Part shown: one piece after another, positions 35,155 to 46,359 of the stretch
Position numbering within the stretch: position 1 is the first letter of the stretch
Layout: every line of letters begins with the position of its first letter
Assembly: GCF_003086295.3 (NCBI RefSeq)
Contig: NC_092053.1
Location: forward strand, 87,109,671-87,173,670
DNA: 64,000 bases
Source of the DNA: Arachis hypogaea
Taxonomy: Eukaryota; Streptophyta; Magnoliopsida; Fabales; Fabaceae
Direction of reading: 5' to 3'
Notes under the pieces: model-generated
What the model saw: the letters and a program-made list of their open reading frames with translations, nothing else
The model's database searches: none
Told to the model about the DNA's origin: nothing
Translations under genes and position numbers: made by a program

Positions 35155-36485
35155 TCAGGCTTCGGCTATGTGGGGATCTTCCAAGAGGAAGATCTCGAGC
35201 TCCTTGTTTTTCTTCAGCGGCTCGCCATGGTACAACTTTAAACGATGTCCATTAACTTTGATAAGTTCAGAGCTTAAAGGATGGCTCAGGTGATAAAATC
35301 CGTATGGTTCGGCCTTCTCTACTCTGTATGGACCTTCCCATCTTGATCTCAACTTGCCTGGCATGAGCCTTAGTCGAGATTTGTAAAGGAGGACTAAGTC
35401 CCTAGGTTGGAACTCTTTTCTCTTGATGTGCTGATCATGTACAACCTTCATCTTCTCCTTGTATAGTCTTGAGTTCTCATAAGCTTCTAGGCGAAGGCTT
35501 TCCAGTTCTTGCAGTTGCAACTTCCTTTCAGCTTCGACTTTCTCAATTTCCATGTTGCACTCCTTTACTGCCCAAAAGTCTTTGTGTTCTACTTCAACAG
35601 GGAGATGACAAGCTTTTCCATAAACTAAGCGGAAAGGACTCATCCCAATGGGTGTTTTGTATGTTGTTCTGTATGCCCAGAGTGCATCTTGTAGCCTGGT
35701 GCTCCAGTCTCTTCTATGAGGTTTGACTATCTTCTGCAAGATACGCTTTATCTCTCTGTTTGACACCTCGGCTTGCCCATTAGTCTGAGGATGGTAGGCT
35801 GTTGCAACCTTATGAATTATCCCATGCTTCTTCATTAATCCTGTTAGTCTCCTGTTGCAAAAATGGGTGCCCTGATCGCTCACGATTGCTCGTGGTGATC
35901 CAAAGCGACAAATAATGTGGTTTCTCACAAAGGAAACAACAGTGTTAGCATCATCAGTGCGGGTAGGAATTGTTTCCACCCATTTGGAAACGTAATCCAC
36001 AGCTAACAATATATAAAAATAACCATTAGAATTTGGAAATGGACCCATGAAGTCAATGCCCCAAACGTCAAAGATTTCACAAAAAAGCATAATTTGTTGA
36101 GGCATCTCATTCCTCTTGGATATATTACCAAATTTTTGTCATGGGAAACAAGATCTACAAAATTCAGCAGCGTCTCTAAAAAGAGTAGGCCACCAGAATC
36201 CACAGTCTAAGATTTTTCTAGCTGTTCTTTGAGGGCCAAAATGTTCTCCAATCTCAGATGAGTGACAGGCCTCTAAGATGGACTGGAATTCTGATTGAGG
36301 CACACACCGTCTAATTACCTGGTCAGCCCCACATCTCCATAAATATGGGTCATCCCATATATAATATTTAGACTCACTTTTCAGCTTGTCTCTTTGATGC
36401 TTAGAAAAGTTTGGAGGAAAGGTGCGGCTAACTAGATAATTAGCTACAGGTGCATACCAAAGGACTACCTCAGATACTGCTTACA
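35155..36485 (-). pseudogene. Integrase region of element C pol
   Basis: The main open part (35155-36105) has the retroviral integrase core: WGIDFMGPF (first Asp), IVSDQGTHF (second Asp), then GQAEVSN (Glu) with 35 residues spacing as in D,D(35)E. A C-terminal domain with [20 protein letters not shown] and WEGPY follows. Upstream in the same frame the zinc-binding HHCC region (HSSEIGEH...CRSC) is readable but interrupted by a TGA near 36140 and a TAA near 36486. Integrase joins element cDNA to host DNA. The ORF ends just before the double hairpin. Confidence 0.9.
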
Positions 36486-36594
36486 GGTTATCAAATGGGA
36501 AATTATCAGCTATAGGAGTGGGGTCATCTGTAATGTGCTCAAGGCGACTCAAATGGTCTGCCATTAAATTCTGGTTACCACTCCTATCCTTAAT

Positions 36595-38151
36595 TTATAA
36601 ATCAAATTCTTGTAATAGCAGTATCCAATGTATAAGCGTTGGTTTGGACTCTTTTTTAGATAATAGATACTTTAGAGCTGCGTGGTCCGAGTACACTACT
36701 ACCTTCGTACCAAGTAAATAGGCTTGGAATTTATCCAAAGAAAAAACAATAGCAAGAAGCTCTTTCTCAGTAGTAGTGTAATTGGACTGAGCGGCATCTA
36801 AAGTTTTAGACGCATAAGCAATAACAAAGGGGTCCTTACCTTCACGCTGAGCCAGTGCTGCTCCTACTGCATGGTTGGAGGCATCGCACATTATTTCAAA
36901 TGGCTGGCTCCAGTCTGGTCCTCTCACTATAGGAGCTTGAGTCAGGGCGGTCTTCAGCTTATCAAACGCTTGTTTGCAATCCTCACTGAACTCGAACTCA
37001 ATATCTTTCTGCAGTAGCCTGGATAAGGGAAGTGCTACCTTACTGAAGTTCTTAATGAATCTCCTGTAAAAACCTGCATGGCCAAGGAACGAATGGACTT
37101 CCCTCACAGAAGAGGGGTAAGGTAAACTAGAAATAACATCCACCTTTGCTGGATCTATAGAAATGCCAGTATTAGACACAACATGTCCTAGTACAATACC
37201 TTGTTTTACCATAAAGTGATATTTTTCACAATTTAATACAAGGTTTGTACTGACACATCTATCTAATACTCTAGATAATCCATCTAAGCAAAGGCTAAAG
37301 GAATCGCCATATACACTAAAATCATCCATAAAAACTTCCATACAGTCCTCAATAAGATCAGAGAAAAGACTCATCATGCACCTTTGGAAGGTAGCTGGTG
37401 CATTGCACAAGCCAAAGGGCATTCTCTTGTAAGCATAAGTCCCAAAAGAACATGTAAAAATGGTCTTTTCCTGATCCTCAGGAGCTATATGAATCTAGAA
37501 ATAACCTGTGTAACCATCTAGAAAACAATAATGTGATTTACCTGACAGGCGATCCAGCATTTGATCAATGAATGGAAGAGGATAGTGATCCTTACGAGTG
37601 GCCTGGTTGAGGCATCTGTAGTCAATGCAGACCCTCCAGGCGTTCTGAACTCTGGTTGCCATGAGCTCTCCATACTCATTCTTCATTGTAGTGACTCCAG
37701 ACTTCTTGGGCACCACTTGTACTGGGCTTACCCATTCACTGTCTGAAATGGGGTAGATGATATCTGCCTCCAGTAGTCTGGTCACTTCCTTTTTGACAAC
37801 CTCTAAGATAGTGGGATTTAGTCTTCTCTGGAGTTGACGGACAGATCTTGCTCCCCCTTCTAAAAATATCCTATGCTCACAGACTTGAGGGTTGATGCCT
37901 ACTATGTCTGCTAAACTCCAACCAATTGCCTTCTTGTGCCTCCTCAGCACACTAAGTAACTGCTCTTCCTGTTGAGAAGTGAGTTCCCTTGCAATGATAA
38001 CTGAAAACTTCTGCTCGTCCTCAAGGTAAGCATATTTGAGGTGTGGAGGAAGGGGTTTTAATTCTAACTTCTGGTCATGGTCAGGCTCTGGGTTGTCTGG
38101 AGCTGGTAACAATGGTAAAGCACTGTCAATGTCCTCTGAGAATGTCCCCAC
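36595..38151 (-). pseudogene. Reverse transcriptase and RNase H of element C pol
   Basis: RT motifs in order: VCIDYRCLNQATRKDHYPLP, FLDGYTGYF (first catalytic Asp), [16 protein letters not shown], and [10 protein letters not shown] (the F-M-D-D catalytic box). RNase H follows with [28 protein letters not shown] and VVYSDHAAL supplying the Asp-Glu-Asp set. In-frame stops lie at 37495-37497 (just after the GYTGYF motif) and at 36595. Frame is otherwise unbroken, so damage is by point mutation, not indels. It copies genomic RNA into cDNA and removes the RNA strand. Confidence 0.92.
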
Positions 38152-38169
38152 ACTTGGACCTTGTCCTAT

Positions 38170-38756
38170 TTACTTCTCTTCAAATTCCTCCTGGAGAACT
38201 TCAGCCACGGTTTCATCTATAATGTCACACTGGAGGATAGAATGATCCTCCGGAGGATGCTTTATAACTCCATTCAGATTGAAGATTACTACTCGGCCAT
38301 CTATTTCAAAAGAGTATGTTCCTGAAAAAGCATCTAATTTGAACTTCGAGGTCTTCAGGAATGGTCTTCCGAGTAGGATTGATGATGGCTTCTCTGAGTC
38401 ATTTTGGGGTATCTCCAGGATATAAAAATCAATGGGAAATGTGAGCCCCTTAATGCCCACTAATACATCTTCAGCAACTCCAGCCACTGTAATGATACTT
38501 TTATCTGCTAACACAAAACGAGCTGCCGACCTTTTTAAGGGAGGGAGCCTCAAAATATCATATATAGACAAAGGCATTATACTGACACATGCTCCTAAAT
38601 CACACATGTAGTCAGAAAATACTACACCACCAATACTACAATTAATCATACATGGACCTGGGTCACTACACTTTTCAGGTAAACCTCCCATTAAAGCAAA
38701 TATGGAACTACCTAAAGGGATAGTTTCTAATTCATTAATTTTGTCTTTATGTATAC
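38170..38756 (-). pseudogene. Protease region of element C, severed from gag by element D
   Basis: Retropepsin-like signature CDLGACVSIMPLSIYDIL near residue 31 of the open part, then ILLGRPFLKTSKFKLDAFSG. The frame ends at TAA 38170-38172 and continues in the same frame into the RT ORF. Reading upstream it runs without a stop to the insertion point of D, and the reading frame resumes exactly at 49665 once D and one copy of the ATAAA duplication are set aside, so gag, protease and RT were one ORF. Confidence 0.9.
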
Positions 38757-38761
38757 ATAAA
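38757..38761 (+). other. Target-site duplication ATAAA, left of element D
   Basis: Identical to 49665-49669, immediately outside the other LTR. Confidence 0.95.
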
Positions 38762-40326
38762 TGATAAACCCCGATTTCGTGGTTTATTTTGTGCTTATTT
38801 TGGGGGATTTATCCACCTTTTCCCACATTTATTCAATGAAATAGCATGGTTTTGTAATTCTCCCTTAAATTATGCTTAAATGTAAAAACATGCTTTTTAG
38901 GCCTTAAATTGGTGATTTTAATCCATCCTAATTCCATTCTATGCCTTGATGTGTTTGTTAAGTAATTTCAGGTTCATTAGGCAAGTATTGGATGGAAGAA
39001 ATGAGGAGAAAAGCATGCAAATAGGAGAATGCATGAAGAAACAAAGATTTGGAATGCACCAATGGACGCGCACGCGTACAAGGTGCGCACGCGCAAAAGT
39101 GGTTTCTCACAAGGACGCGCACGCGTACATACTGCTTCCGCGCAGATTGGGAATTTGCCATCGACGCGCACGCGCACAGGGGGCGCGCGCGCCGCTACTC
39201 TTACTTGGCCCACTTAATGGCAAAACGCTTGGGGCGATTTCTGAGCTACCCAAGCCCAAATCCAACTTGTTTCTGAGTGTATTTCATGCAGAATTGAAGT
39301 CCAAGCAAGGGGGGAGCAATTGTTTGTAGCCTTAGCATCATGTAGTTTAGTTTCTAGAGAGAGAAGCTCCCTCTTCTCTCTAGAATTAGGTTAGGTTAAT
39401 CTCTTCTAGATCTAGGTTTAATTACATGTTCTCATCTCATTTCTTTTATGATCTCTTACTTCTACTCCTTGATTCTCATGATTTGTAGTGTTAATTTTAC
39501 TTTTATGCTCTCTTTTACATTCATGCACTTATGTTGGATTTGTTACATTTAATGCAATTTTAATGTTAATGTCTCTTTAATTGATGTTGATTTGAGTTGT
39601 GAATTTACTTTTCTTGCAATTAATAGTGGTAGATTTTAGTATCTTTGCAAGTTATGATCTCAATTTTTATTTCACTCTAGGTGTTTGATGAAATGTTTTC
39701 TTCAGTTCTTGAGTAGTTTTGTCAACTCTTGGTCTAGGCCAAGGGACTTAAGTGATCTTGAGTTTTGGATACCATGGAATTGGTAATTTGAGAACCCTGT
39801 GTGATCAATTTGAAGCCCATTGATACTAATCCACTACTAAACCAATTGGTAGGGAGGTTAGGACTTATGGGTGGATGTGATTAGGCCTATTTGACATACT
39901 TCCAGTCTAGGAGTAAATGTTACGTATTTAAGGCTTCGAGAAGTAGACTTAATGGGTTGGCCTCTCATAATTGTCAATAATTGGTATTAACTAGGATTGT
40001 GATCTTAAGTACCCAATTCTTAGAGAAGAGTTCTTTAATTTGCTTTCTTTTCTTACTCGCTCAATTTACTTATTTTCTTGCCATCTCATAAACAAAACCC
40101 CCTTTTTCCCCTCTATAGCCAATACACATGCACTCCATTAGTTCCTAGGGAGACGACCCAGAGTCTGAAATACTCCGGTTAATTCTTATTTAGGGATTGT
40201 TCTTTGTGACAAAAACCATATTTTAATTTGATGTGAGAGTTGTTTGTTAGTTTGGAGCTATGCTTACAACGAAATTCTTCTTCTTTATAAGAGAAATTCC
40301 TTACCGACGACAATTCTGGACCATCA
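38762..40326 (+). repeat. 5' LTR of element D (1565 bp)
   Basis: Starts TGATAAACCCCGATTTCGTG and ends ...TCTGGACCATCA. 39062-39195 is an array of GACGCGCACGCGTACA and GCGCGCGC words. ORFs in this array are by-products of its composition. Confidence 0.96.
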
Positions 40327-40332
40327 AATTAA

Positions 40333-40349
40333 TGGCGCCGTTGCCGGGG
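40333..40349 (+). other. Primer-binding site of element D
   Basis: TGGCGCCGTTGCCGGGG, complementary to the tRNA-Asp 3' end, six bases after the LTR. Confidence 0.92.
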
Positions 40350-40487
40350 AGCCAATGGTGCTATGTTATTGACTATTGTAAATATTGTGAATAGCTTTAT
40401 CTTTGGTTTATTTGTTGATTTTTGCTAGTTTTAGGATTTAGTCTTCTTCATTTCTTATTGCTCTTTGTTTTTATTTTCCACATCACT

Positions 40488-42355
40488 ATGAATTCTCACT
40501 TTGGCTATGAGTGTAGCTCAAACTATGTTGTAGGAGATGAAAGCTTCAATGAGGACGTACATTAAGGAATTGGAGATCAAAGGTGGGAGGAGCCTCAAAC
40601 ACTTGATCAACCTCCATGGCAACAACCTCCACCAATGCACTATGAAGAAGAGCCGTTCTATGATGCATATCAATCTACTAGCTATGGTGAATTTCCTTGT
40701 GACTTCCAAGAACTACCACCATATGCCTATGAGACATATCCTCAACATAGCCACACGTCATACTCACAAGCCTCATACCATCATTCGCCTCCATATGACC
40801 ATAACTTAAACACACCATATCAACCACCATTAGAATTACATGTAGAACAACCCCCATCCCAATACCAATACTCTCAAGAACCACAAATTCCACATACACC
40901 ACCTCAAGATCTTCACCAACATGAACACCTTCCGATTATAACAATTCTTCCCTAACTGATGAATTTTCTCTTCCAACACCATCTCCTGACGAAGCCTTCA
41001 TGTTAGAACTGAGAGACCTTAAATCTCGTATTTTAAGCCGACAAGAGGAAGATGAAACCAAGTTCAAGGAGTTAAGAGTAAGGGTGGCCGACATAGTAGA
41101 AGCCGTGGGTCACCTAACATCTCACCTAAGCTCATGCGCCATAAATACTTCCATTGTTGGATGCGGAGAAGCAACCCCGGAGCTTAGCAAGGATATGAAC
41201 ATGGAACTCCATGGCGAGGAAGAAGAATTGAATCAAGAACCACAACAAGAAGAGAAGATAGAGATTAGCGAACAAAAGGAAGTGGTGGATGGATGTTTAG
41301 GATATGTTGAGTACATAAAGGAATCCCAAGTTGAGGAAACCTCCTTCAAGGAATGTGGAGGGAGTATCAAAGAAGAGAGCAATGTCATAGGACTAAACAA
41401 TGAGTTAAAGGAAATTGATAGACAAGTGGATTCCATCTCTAATGATTTTTTGCCCACTTCGATCAACTCCCTTAACAATCCTGTTGAACCCTCCCCCAGT
41501 ACATTGGAAAGCAAGGTTGAAGAGGGCTTGCAACCTCCAAAGCCTGATGCAAGTGAAGAACTGGAAGAAGCGCTCCAAGCAACAAACTTTCCTACCTATG
41601 ATGATTCTGAATCAACATATGATCCTTTTGAGTTTGAAGAATCCTTCCCCAATTTGCTTAGACTTGATGATGAGGTAGACTTCACTAGACCTCCTATCTA
41701 CGATGAGAGCGATGGGGAAGAAATAGAAGAAATTGGTGAAGAAGAAGGTGAACCTAAGGAAGCTTGGCATGAGGGGGAACTTGAAGGACCTTACCAAGTG
41801 GTGGAAACCTCTCGAAAGGGATGGACGGGAGTAGAGCATGCTTTATCACGATCCTTGGGAATCCCTCTACCTAATTCGTCATCCGATCCTCCATTTGAGT
41901 GGGTAAAACTTCTAACTCGCAGCTGTGTTATCCCACTTGAGAATGGTTTGCTTGAAATGGATGGCCAACTCAGGGCGCTTTGTGGAATCAAGCGAAAAAG
42001 GAGGATGTTTAGTGATTGGCGTTCTAAATCTAGGCTCATTATGGTGGGAAGCTCGGAATTAGAGAGCATGGATTGGTGTAATGCTGAATTAAATGGGTCT
42101 AAGAGAGTAGAGTGGTGCTTCCATGAGAATTCTATTTTCTCGTCGCCCGGACACAGTCAAGATAATCAACTAGAAGATGGGTGCGAGGACAAGATATGGG
42201 ATCCTGGATTATCCTATGGTAGTCATTCTTGGGAGCTCACGTCTTGGAAAGAACCTCACCAAAGCTTAATGAAAAAGGTTGGAACTTCTGACAACCGATT
42301 GAAGGACAAGCACTTTTGGAGGTTCAAGGATGGGTACAAGCATAAGCCACCCTGA
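40488..42355 (+). pseudogene. Unrecognised ORF in the gag position of element D
   Basis: The first ATG after the primer site is at 40488. The same frame has a TAA at 40561-40563, continues to 40955, and then gives way by a one-base shift near 40925 to the long frame that ends at 42355. The N-terminal part is rich in Tyr, His, Pro and Gln; the middle is acidic with helical, Glu-rich stretches (residues 20-260 of the 41000 frame); the last 120 residues are Trp-rich and basic. I see no capsid, zinc-knuckle, protease or polymerase motif. Its place and layout match the ORF of element E (58882-60090), though the sequences are not obviously alike. Function unknown. Confidence 0.7.
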
Positions 42356-42371
42356 CAAGGAGCCACCCAAT

Positions 42372-42421
42372 GTCCAACTTAAGGACTTAAACTAAAAGTG
42401 CTTGGTGGGAGACACCCCACC
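42372..42421 (+). other. Post-ORF double hairpin, element D
   Basis: GTCC-AACTTAA-GGAC (42372-42386), TTAAACTAAAAGTGCTT, then GGTGGG-AGACAC-CCCACC (42404-42421), 16 bases after the ORF stop. Confidence 0.82.
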
Positions 42422-42734
42422 ATGGTAAACTCTTTCCATTCTCCTGTAGATATAATGAATGAATGAATCGGTTTCCATTGTATATAGTTTCTTTACCTCT
42501 TGGTATATTTTCCTTTGTTTACTAAGGTGTTTATGCATTCTATGCTTTAATAAGGGATGAATTTATTTTTGAATTGAGTTTTTGCTTGAATTGCAAGTTT
42601 TCTCAAGTTGTTTGAAAATGCCTCAATGTCTCCAAATGTGCTTAATCTTACACCTTAGCTAGAGTTTTAGAAAAGGATGGAAAGTTATGAGGTCTTTTGA
42701 TGTCTAAAAAAAAAAAAAAAAAGAGAGAAAAAGC

Positions 42735-43240
42735 AAGCCACGCGCAAGCGTAAAGTGCGCGCGCGCGTCGGCTGCGCATTTTAGTTTCCTGGGCCAAACA
42801 CCAGAGAGTTGCGCCACTTTTGGGCCAACTCAGTGCCTCAACCCACGCGGACGCACACTGTACACGTCCGCGTCACTCCCTGTTTCGCTGTTCACGCGTT
42901 GGCGTACTTCACGCCTCCGCGCCCACCCAATAAGCTCAAGCCATCCGTGCGAACGCGCACAGTGTGCGCGCGCGTCGATGCATCTTGGCATCATCCAGGC
43001 TAAAGGACCCGAGAGTTGTGCCAACTCTGGGCCTCTTTTGTGCCTTCAGCCCAGCACATCCGCGCCGACGCGCACCTTACGCGTCCGCGCCCATTCTGAT
43101 CCTTCCGTCTACGCGCAAGCGCGCATGGCGCTTTCGCGCCGTTCCTCATTTCTTCCACCCACGCAAACGCGCACCGTACGCGCGCGCGTGGATTCGAATT
43201 TTCACTTACCCCAGAGACGCGAAGCCCTAGCGCATTCGCG
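42735..43240 (+). repeat. Internal G+C word array of element D
   Basis: Repeated GCGCGCGCGTCG, ACGCGCACCTTACGCGTCC, CGCGCAAGCGCGC and similar words, the same vocabulary as the array in D's LTRs. 42978-43502 stays open in one frame but is composition-driven. Confidence 0.82.
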
Positions 43241-44979
43241 CATCATACCCTTCCCATCCCCAACGTTCCATTTTCCTTCTCCCACCATTCAACCCCCCTC
43301 CATCTTCAAACTTCTCCTAGCAACCACCTCACCTCCGGCGAGCACTCCAATCCCGTCGCCGCCGCCAACCACCATCACCGCGCCGTCTTCTCCTTCTTCT
43401 CTCACTTTTCTTTCCTTTCTCTTTCACTGCCCCTCTGCTCTCTGTTTCTCGCTGCCTCTGCGCCACTCGCTGCAGCTATCATTGTCGCCGGCGCAAGTTT
43501 AGCGGTGCAACCCAACTGCCGCGCTGCTCTGCCCAGTCCTTTCTCTCATCACCCCACTTCACCTTCCTCTTATTTTCCTTGTTCAGTCTTCGTCCCCCCC
43601 CCCAGGTTCCATACCTTCCCCTGTTCTACTTCGTTTTGCTGTTTACTGTAATTGCATTAGTGTAATTAGGATTAGCTTAAGTAGGTTAGATTAGTTAGTT
43701 TAGTTTGAGTTAGGTGGTTAGCGAATCTGGGCTGAGTAGTGGATTTAGGCATTGTTTGAATTTCCTTTGCTGTGAGGAATTGCTCTGTTTCATTGCTATT
43801 TCCATTCAAGCATTAACTTTACTTGGCTGCTGTTATTAAATGTTGCTTTACTCATGGATATTGGCTACTCACTTGTTCATGATTGCTTCTTGGCTGATTT
43901 AGTTGAACTATTTTCTGTTGCTCTGCTTACTGCTGTTGTGCTGCATTATTGGCTTGTTCACCCATTCATATGGATTCAGACCCGATTTCTGTGTTTCTGA
44001 TTCCTTAATGAATCCATATGGAATTTGGTGCAACTGTTTAAATTTGGGAATTAGCCAATTTGCTGCTGAAATGCTGCTGGATTTTCATTAACCACAGTTT
44101 TTGGTGTTAATCTTGTTTGATGAATGAAATAGCCCCTAGTTGATGAATTCTGCTCAATTAGAGTGTTGTTGCCTAAATGGTTTATGAAACTCCTAAAGAA
44201 CAACTTCTTTGGTCATGCTTTTCATATTCTTGCTTGTTATTCATGCTGATTTGCTTCTTTGCATTGCATAGTGAGCAAGCTTTTCGATTGGCCATTACTT
44301 GTAATTCTTTTAAAGTCTCATGCCTCTTTTACATCAACGCACAAGTTGAAGATTTTTGATCTGTGAGGCTGGTTTAATTCGCATTATTCATGCACAATTT
44401 GCATTAAGCCACATAGACAACAAGGTTTTTCACGTTTCTCTCGACTTGTGACATTGATGCCTCATTGAAATTATTGTTGAACGCCTTTTGATTGTTTCAT
44501 TCCTTAATGAATTGATTTTACCAACATAGATTCATATGATTTTAGTGATCTTTACATTGGTAGATGGTTGTTTCTTACTAGTTGCTTTCTAGCAATATCA
44601 TATTTCATCATCAATGACTTGCTGCAATTCATGATTGTGAACGTATTTACTGCCTTGTTGTGTGCATTCTTTTCGAATTGAGAAAGTTATCATCATGTCA
44701 CTAATTTTCAAACTGATTTCTAACTTTAACCTCTTTAACCACCTGACTTCTTTTGGTTTTCAACCTAACTCTTTTTGTCATTCTTTTGGATATGGTGCTT
44801 TCTGAACCCAGTTAACAAATAATGTGCAAAACATGATTTGAATTCTTGGTTTAAAGTTTGGTTTGAATTCTGTATTCTGTTGCTTACATTCCAAGAAATC
44901 CTCTTTCCTTATTCACTTCATGAATATGCTTTGCTTTGAGTGTTTTGTATATACTTGGCTATAGGCTTATATTATATTA
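43241..44979 (+). other. Untranslated stretch of element D before the third ORF
   Basis: First C-rich (43241-43620, including a C9 run), then T-rich and AT-rich. No supported ORF. It would be an intron or leader if the downstream ORF is expressed by splicing. Confidence 0.5.
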
Positions 44980-44996
44980 TTTATGTTTTCAGGATG
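44980..44996 (+). promoter_or_regulatory. Predicted splice acceptor before the Athila-type ORF (D)
   Basis: TTTATGTTTTCAG|GATG, with the ATG one base after the AG, as in element C. Confidence 0.6.
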
Positions 44997-46359
44997 TCGG
45001 ATAAAGGAAAGGTTATAGCCACCACTTCCAAAAAGAGGAAGCGCTCCAAGACCTCTACACCCTCACCATATGCTAACTATGCTAAGAATCCGCTAAATGA
45101 TGAGGAAAAAAAATCAGTTACTTCCATCCACTGATCCAACCAAGTTTCCAAACCTCTACTGCAAACTACGCCTTTCTCGTTATGCAAAGACAAAGCTGAA
45201 CATTGAGAAGAAGCTGAATCTTCCGAATGATGTGAGGCGTTCCATAAATGCCCGTATTTCTGAGCTGGGATTGGATTTCGTCGATAGGGACTTGGGACAG
45301 ATTAACATCTCATGGGTCAAGGAATTTTACTGTAACTTCTTCCGACAAAACTTGGATTCAGTACACTTGAGGGGTAGAGAGATTATGATCACTGAGGATG
45401 CCTTAAGGGATGCACTGCTCTGCAGAGTTGGTACTCCTGAGACTTGTGCCTACCAGCAGGCAGAGGTAGCTCTCCTCTCCATGACTTTTGACTATGAGGC
45501 GCTTAGGCGCGTGATTGCTACACCAGATGCTTTCTGGGTGATGGATTCGAGCAACACAAAGCCCAAGGGCATGCTATTTGCATATCTTACTAGAGAGGCT
45601 AGGACCTGGCAACAGATATTTGCCCACTATGTCTTCACTACCACTCACTTTTCAGAGATTCCGATAGATATGCTAGTTTTGATTGGGTGTGTCATGGAGG
45701 GGAAGGAGGTGTATTTTCCCCGACTGATTAGGCATAGCATGTGGAGAGCTCATATTCGCGGCTTGCTACCGTTTCCGACACTGGTTACTAGCTTAGCTGA
45801 GCTAGCTGATGTCCCGTGGGAGGACGAGGACGTGACACCACCGCCTCCAGATGATGATGACAAGGAAGTTACTATTCCATGGGGTGTATGGGTGCACGAG
45901 AAGCCCCCGACTAGCCGCTGTTCTCGAGCTAGAGCGGTAGTCGAGGCAGCTAGACCTTCATCCTCCACCGCAGCTAGACCCTCTTCGTCCACAGCAGCAC
46001 CTGTACCACCATCAGCACCTGAGCCGACCTATCTGTTAGTGCAGCACCTTCTTCGCTTCATGGAGCACTTCGAGCGTCGTGTTATGCGACGCCTCGACCG
46101 CTTAGACCAGGCGACTACATCACAGGGTATCGAGCTCCCTCCATTTCCAGAGTCTTCCGCCTCTGATGAGCAGGATCAGGAGGAGGAGCATGGTGCGGAG
46201 CCGACACAGCAGGAGGCACCACCAGTGACGCAGACCACCACTGAGGTCCAGCATGACATTTCGGAGCCACAGCCAGTGCCACCTCCAGTCCCACAGCCCG
46301 AGCCTGAGCATGAGCCACAGCCTGGTGCGATTGTTGACCCCCATCCCGAGCTTCAGTAG
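44994..46359 (+). pseudogene. Athila-type third ORF of element D, one frameshift in an A8 run
   Basis: Starts MSDKGKVIATTSKKRKRSK (nuclear-localisation-like basic cluster). At an A8 run (45106-45113) the frame changes, and the second frame continues to 46359. It contains FPNLYCKLRLSRYAKTK, INISWVKEFYCNFFRQNLDS, MITEDALRDALL, FWVMDSSNTKPKGMLFAYLT and LLPFPTLVTSLAELADV, collinear with the ORF at 32441-33694 in C. The C-terminal third is Pro/Glu/Ala-rich with a short RRVMRRLDRLDQA coiled coil. The family is the Athila ORF / putative plant transposon protein; biochemical function is unknown. Confidence 0.85.

Noticed and set aside
38946..39329. Arg/Thr-rich ORFs in both LTRs of element D (also 48284-48667)
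   Set aside because: They arise from the GACGCGCACGCG word array, are open in several frames on both strands at once, and sit within LTRs.
41233..42069. Minus-strand ORFs opposite the unknown ORF of element D
   Set aside because: Shadow frames of the plus-strand frame, which has the primer site and hairpin context.
42978..43502. 174-aa ORF in element D
   Set aside because: Covers the internal word array and a C-rich stretch; low complexity, overlapping open frames, no domain.
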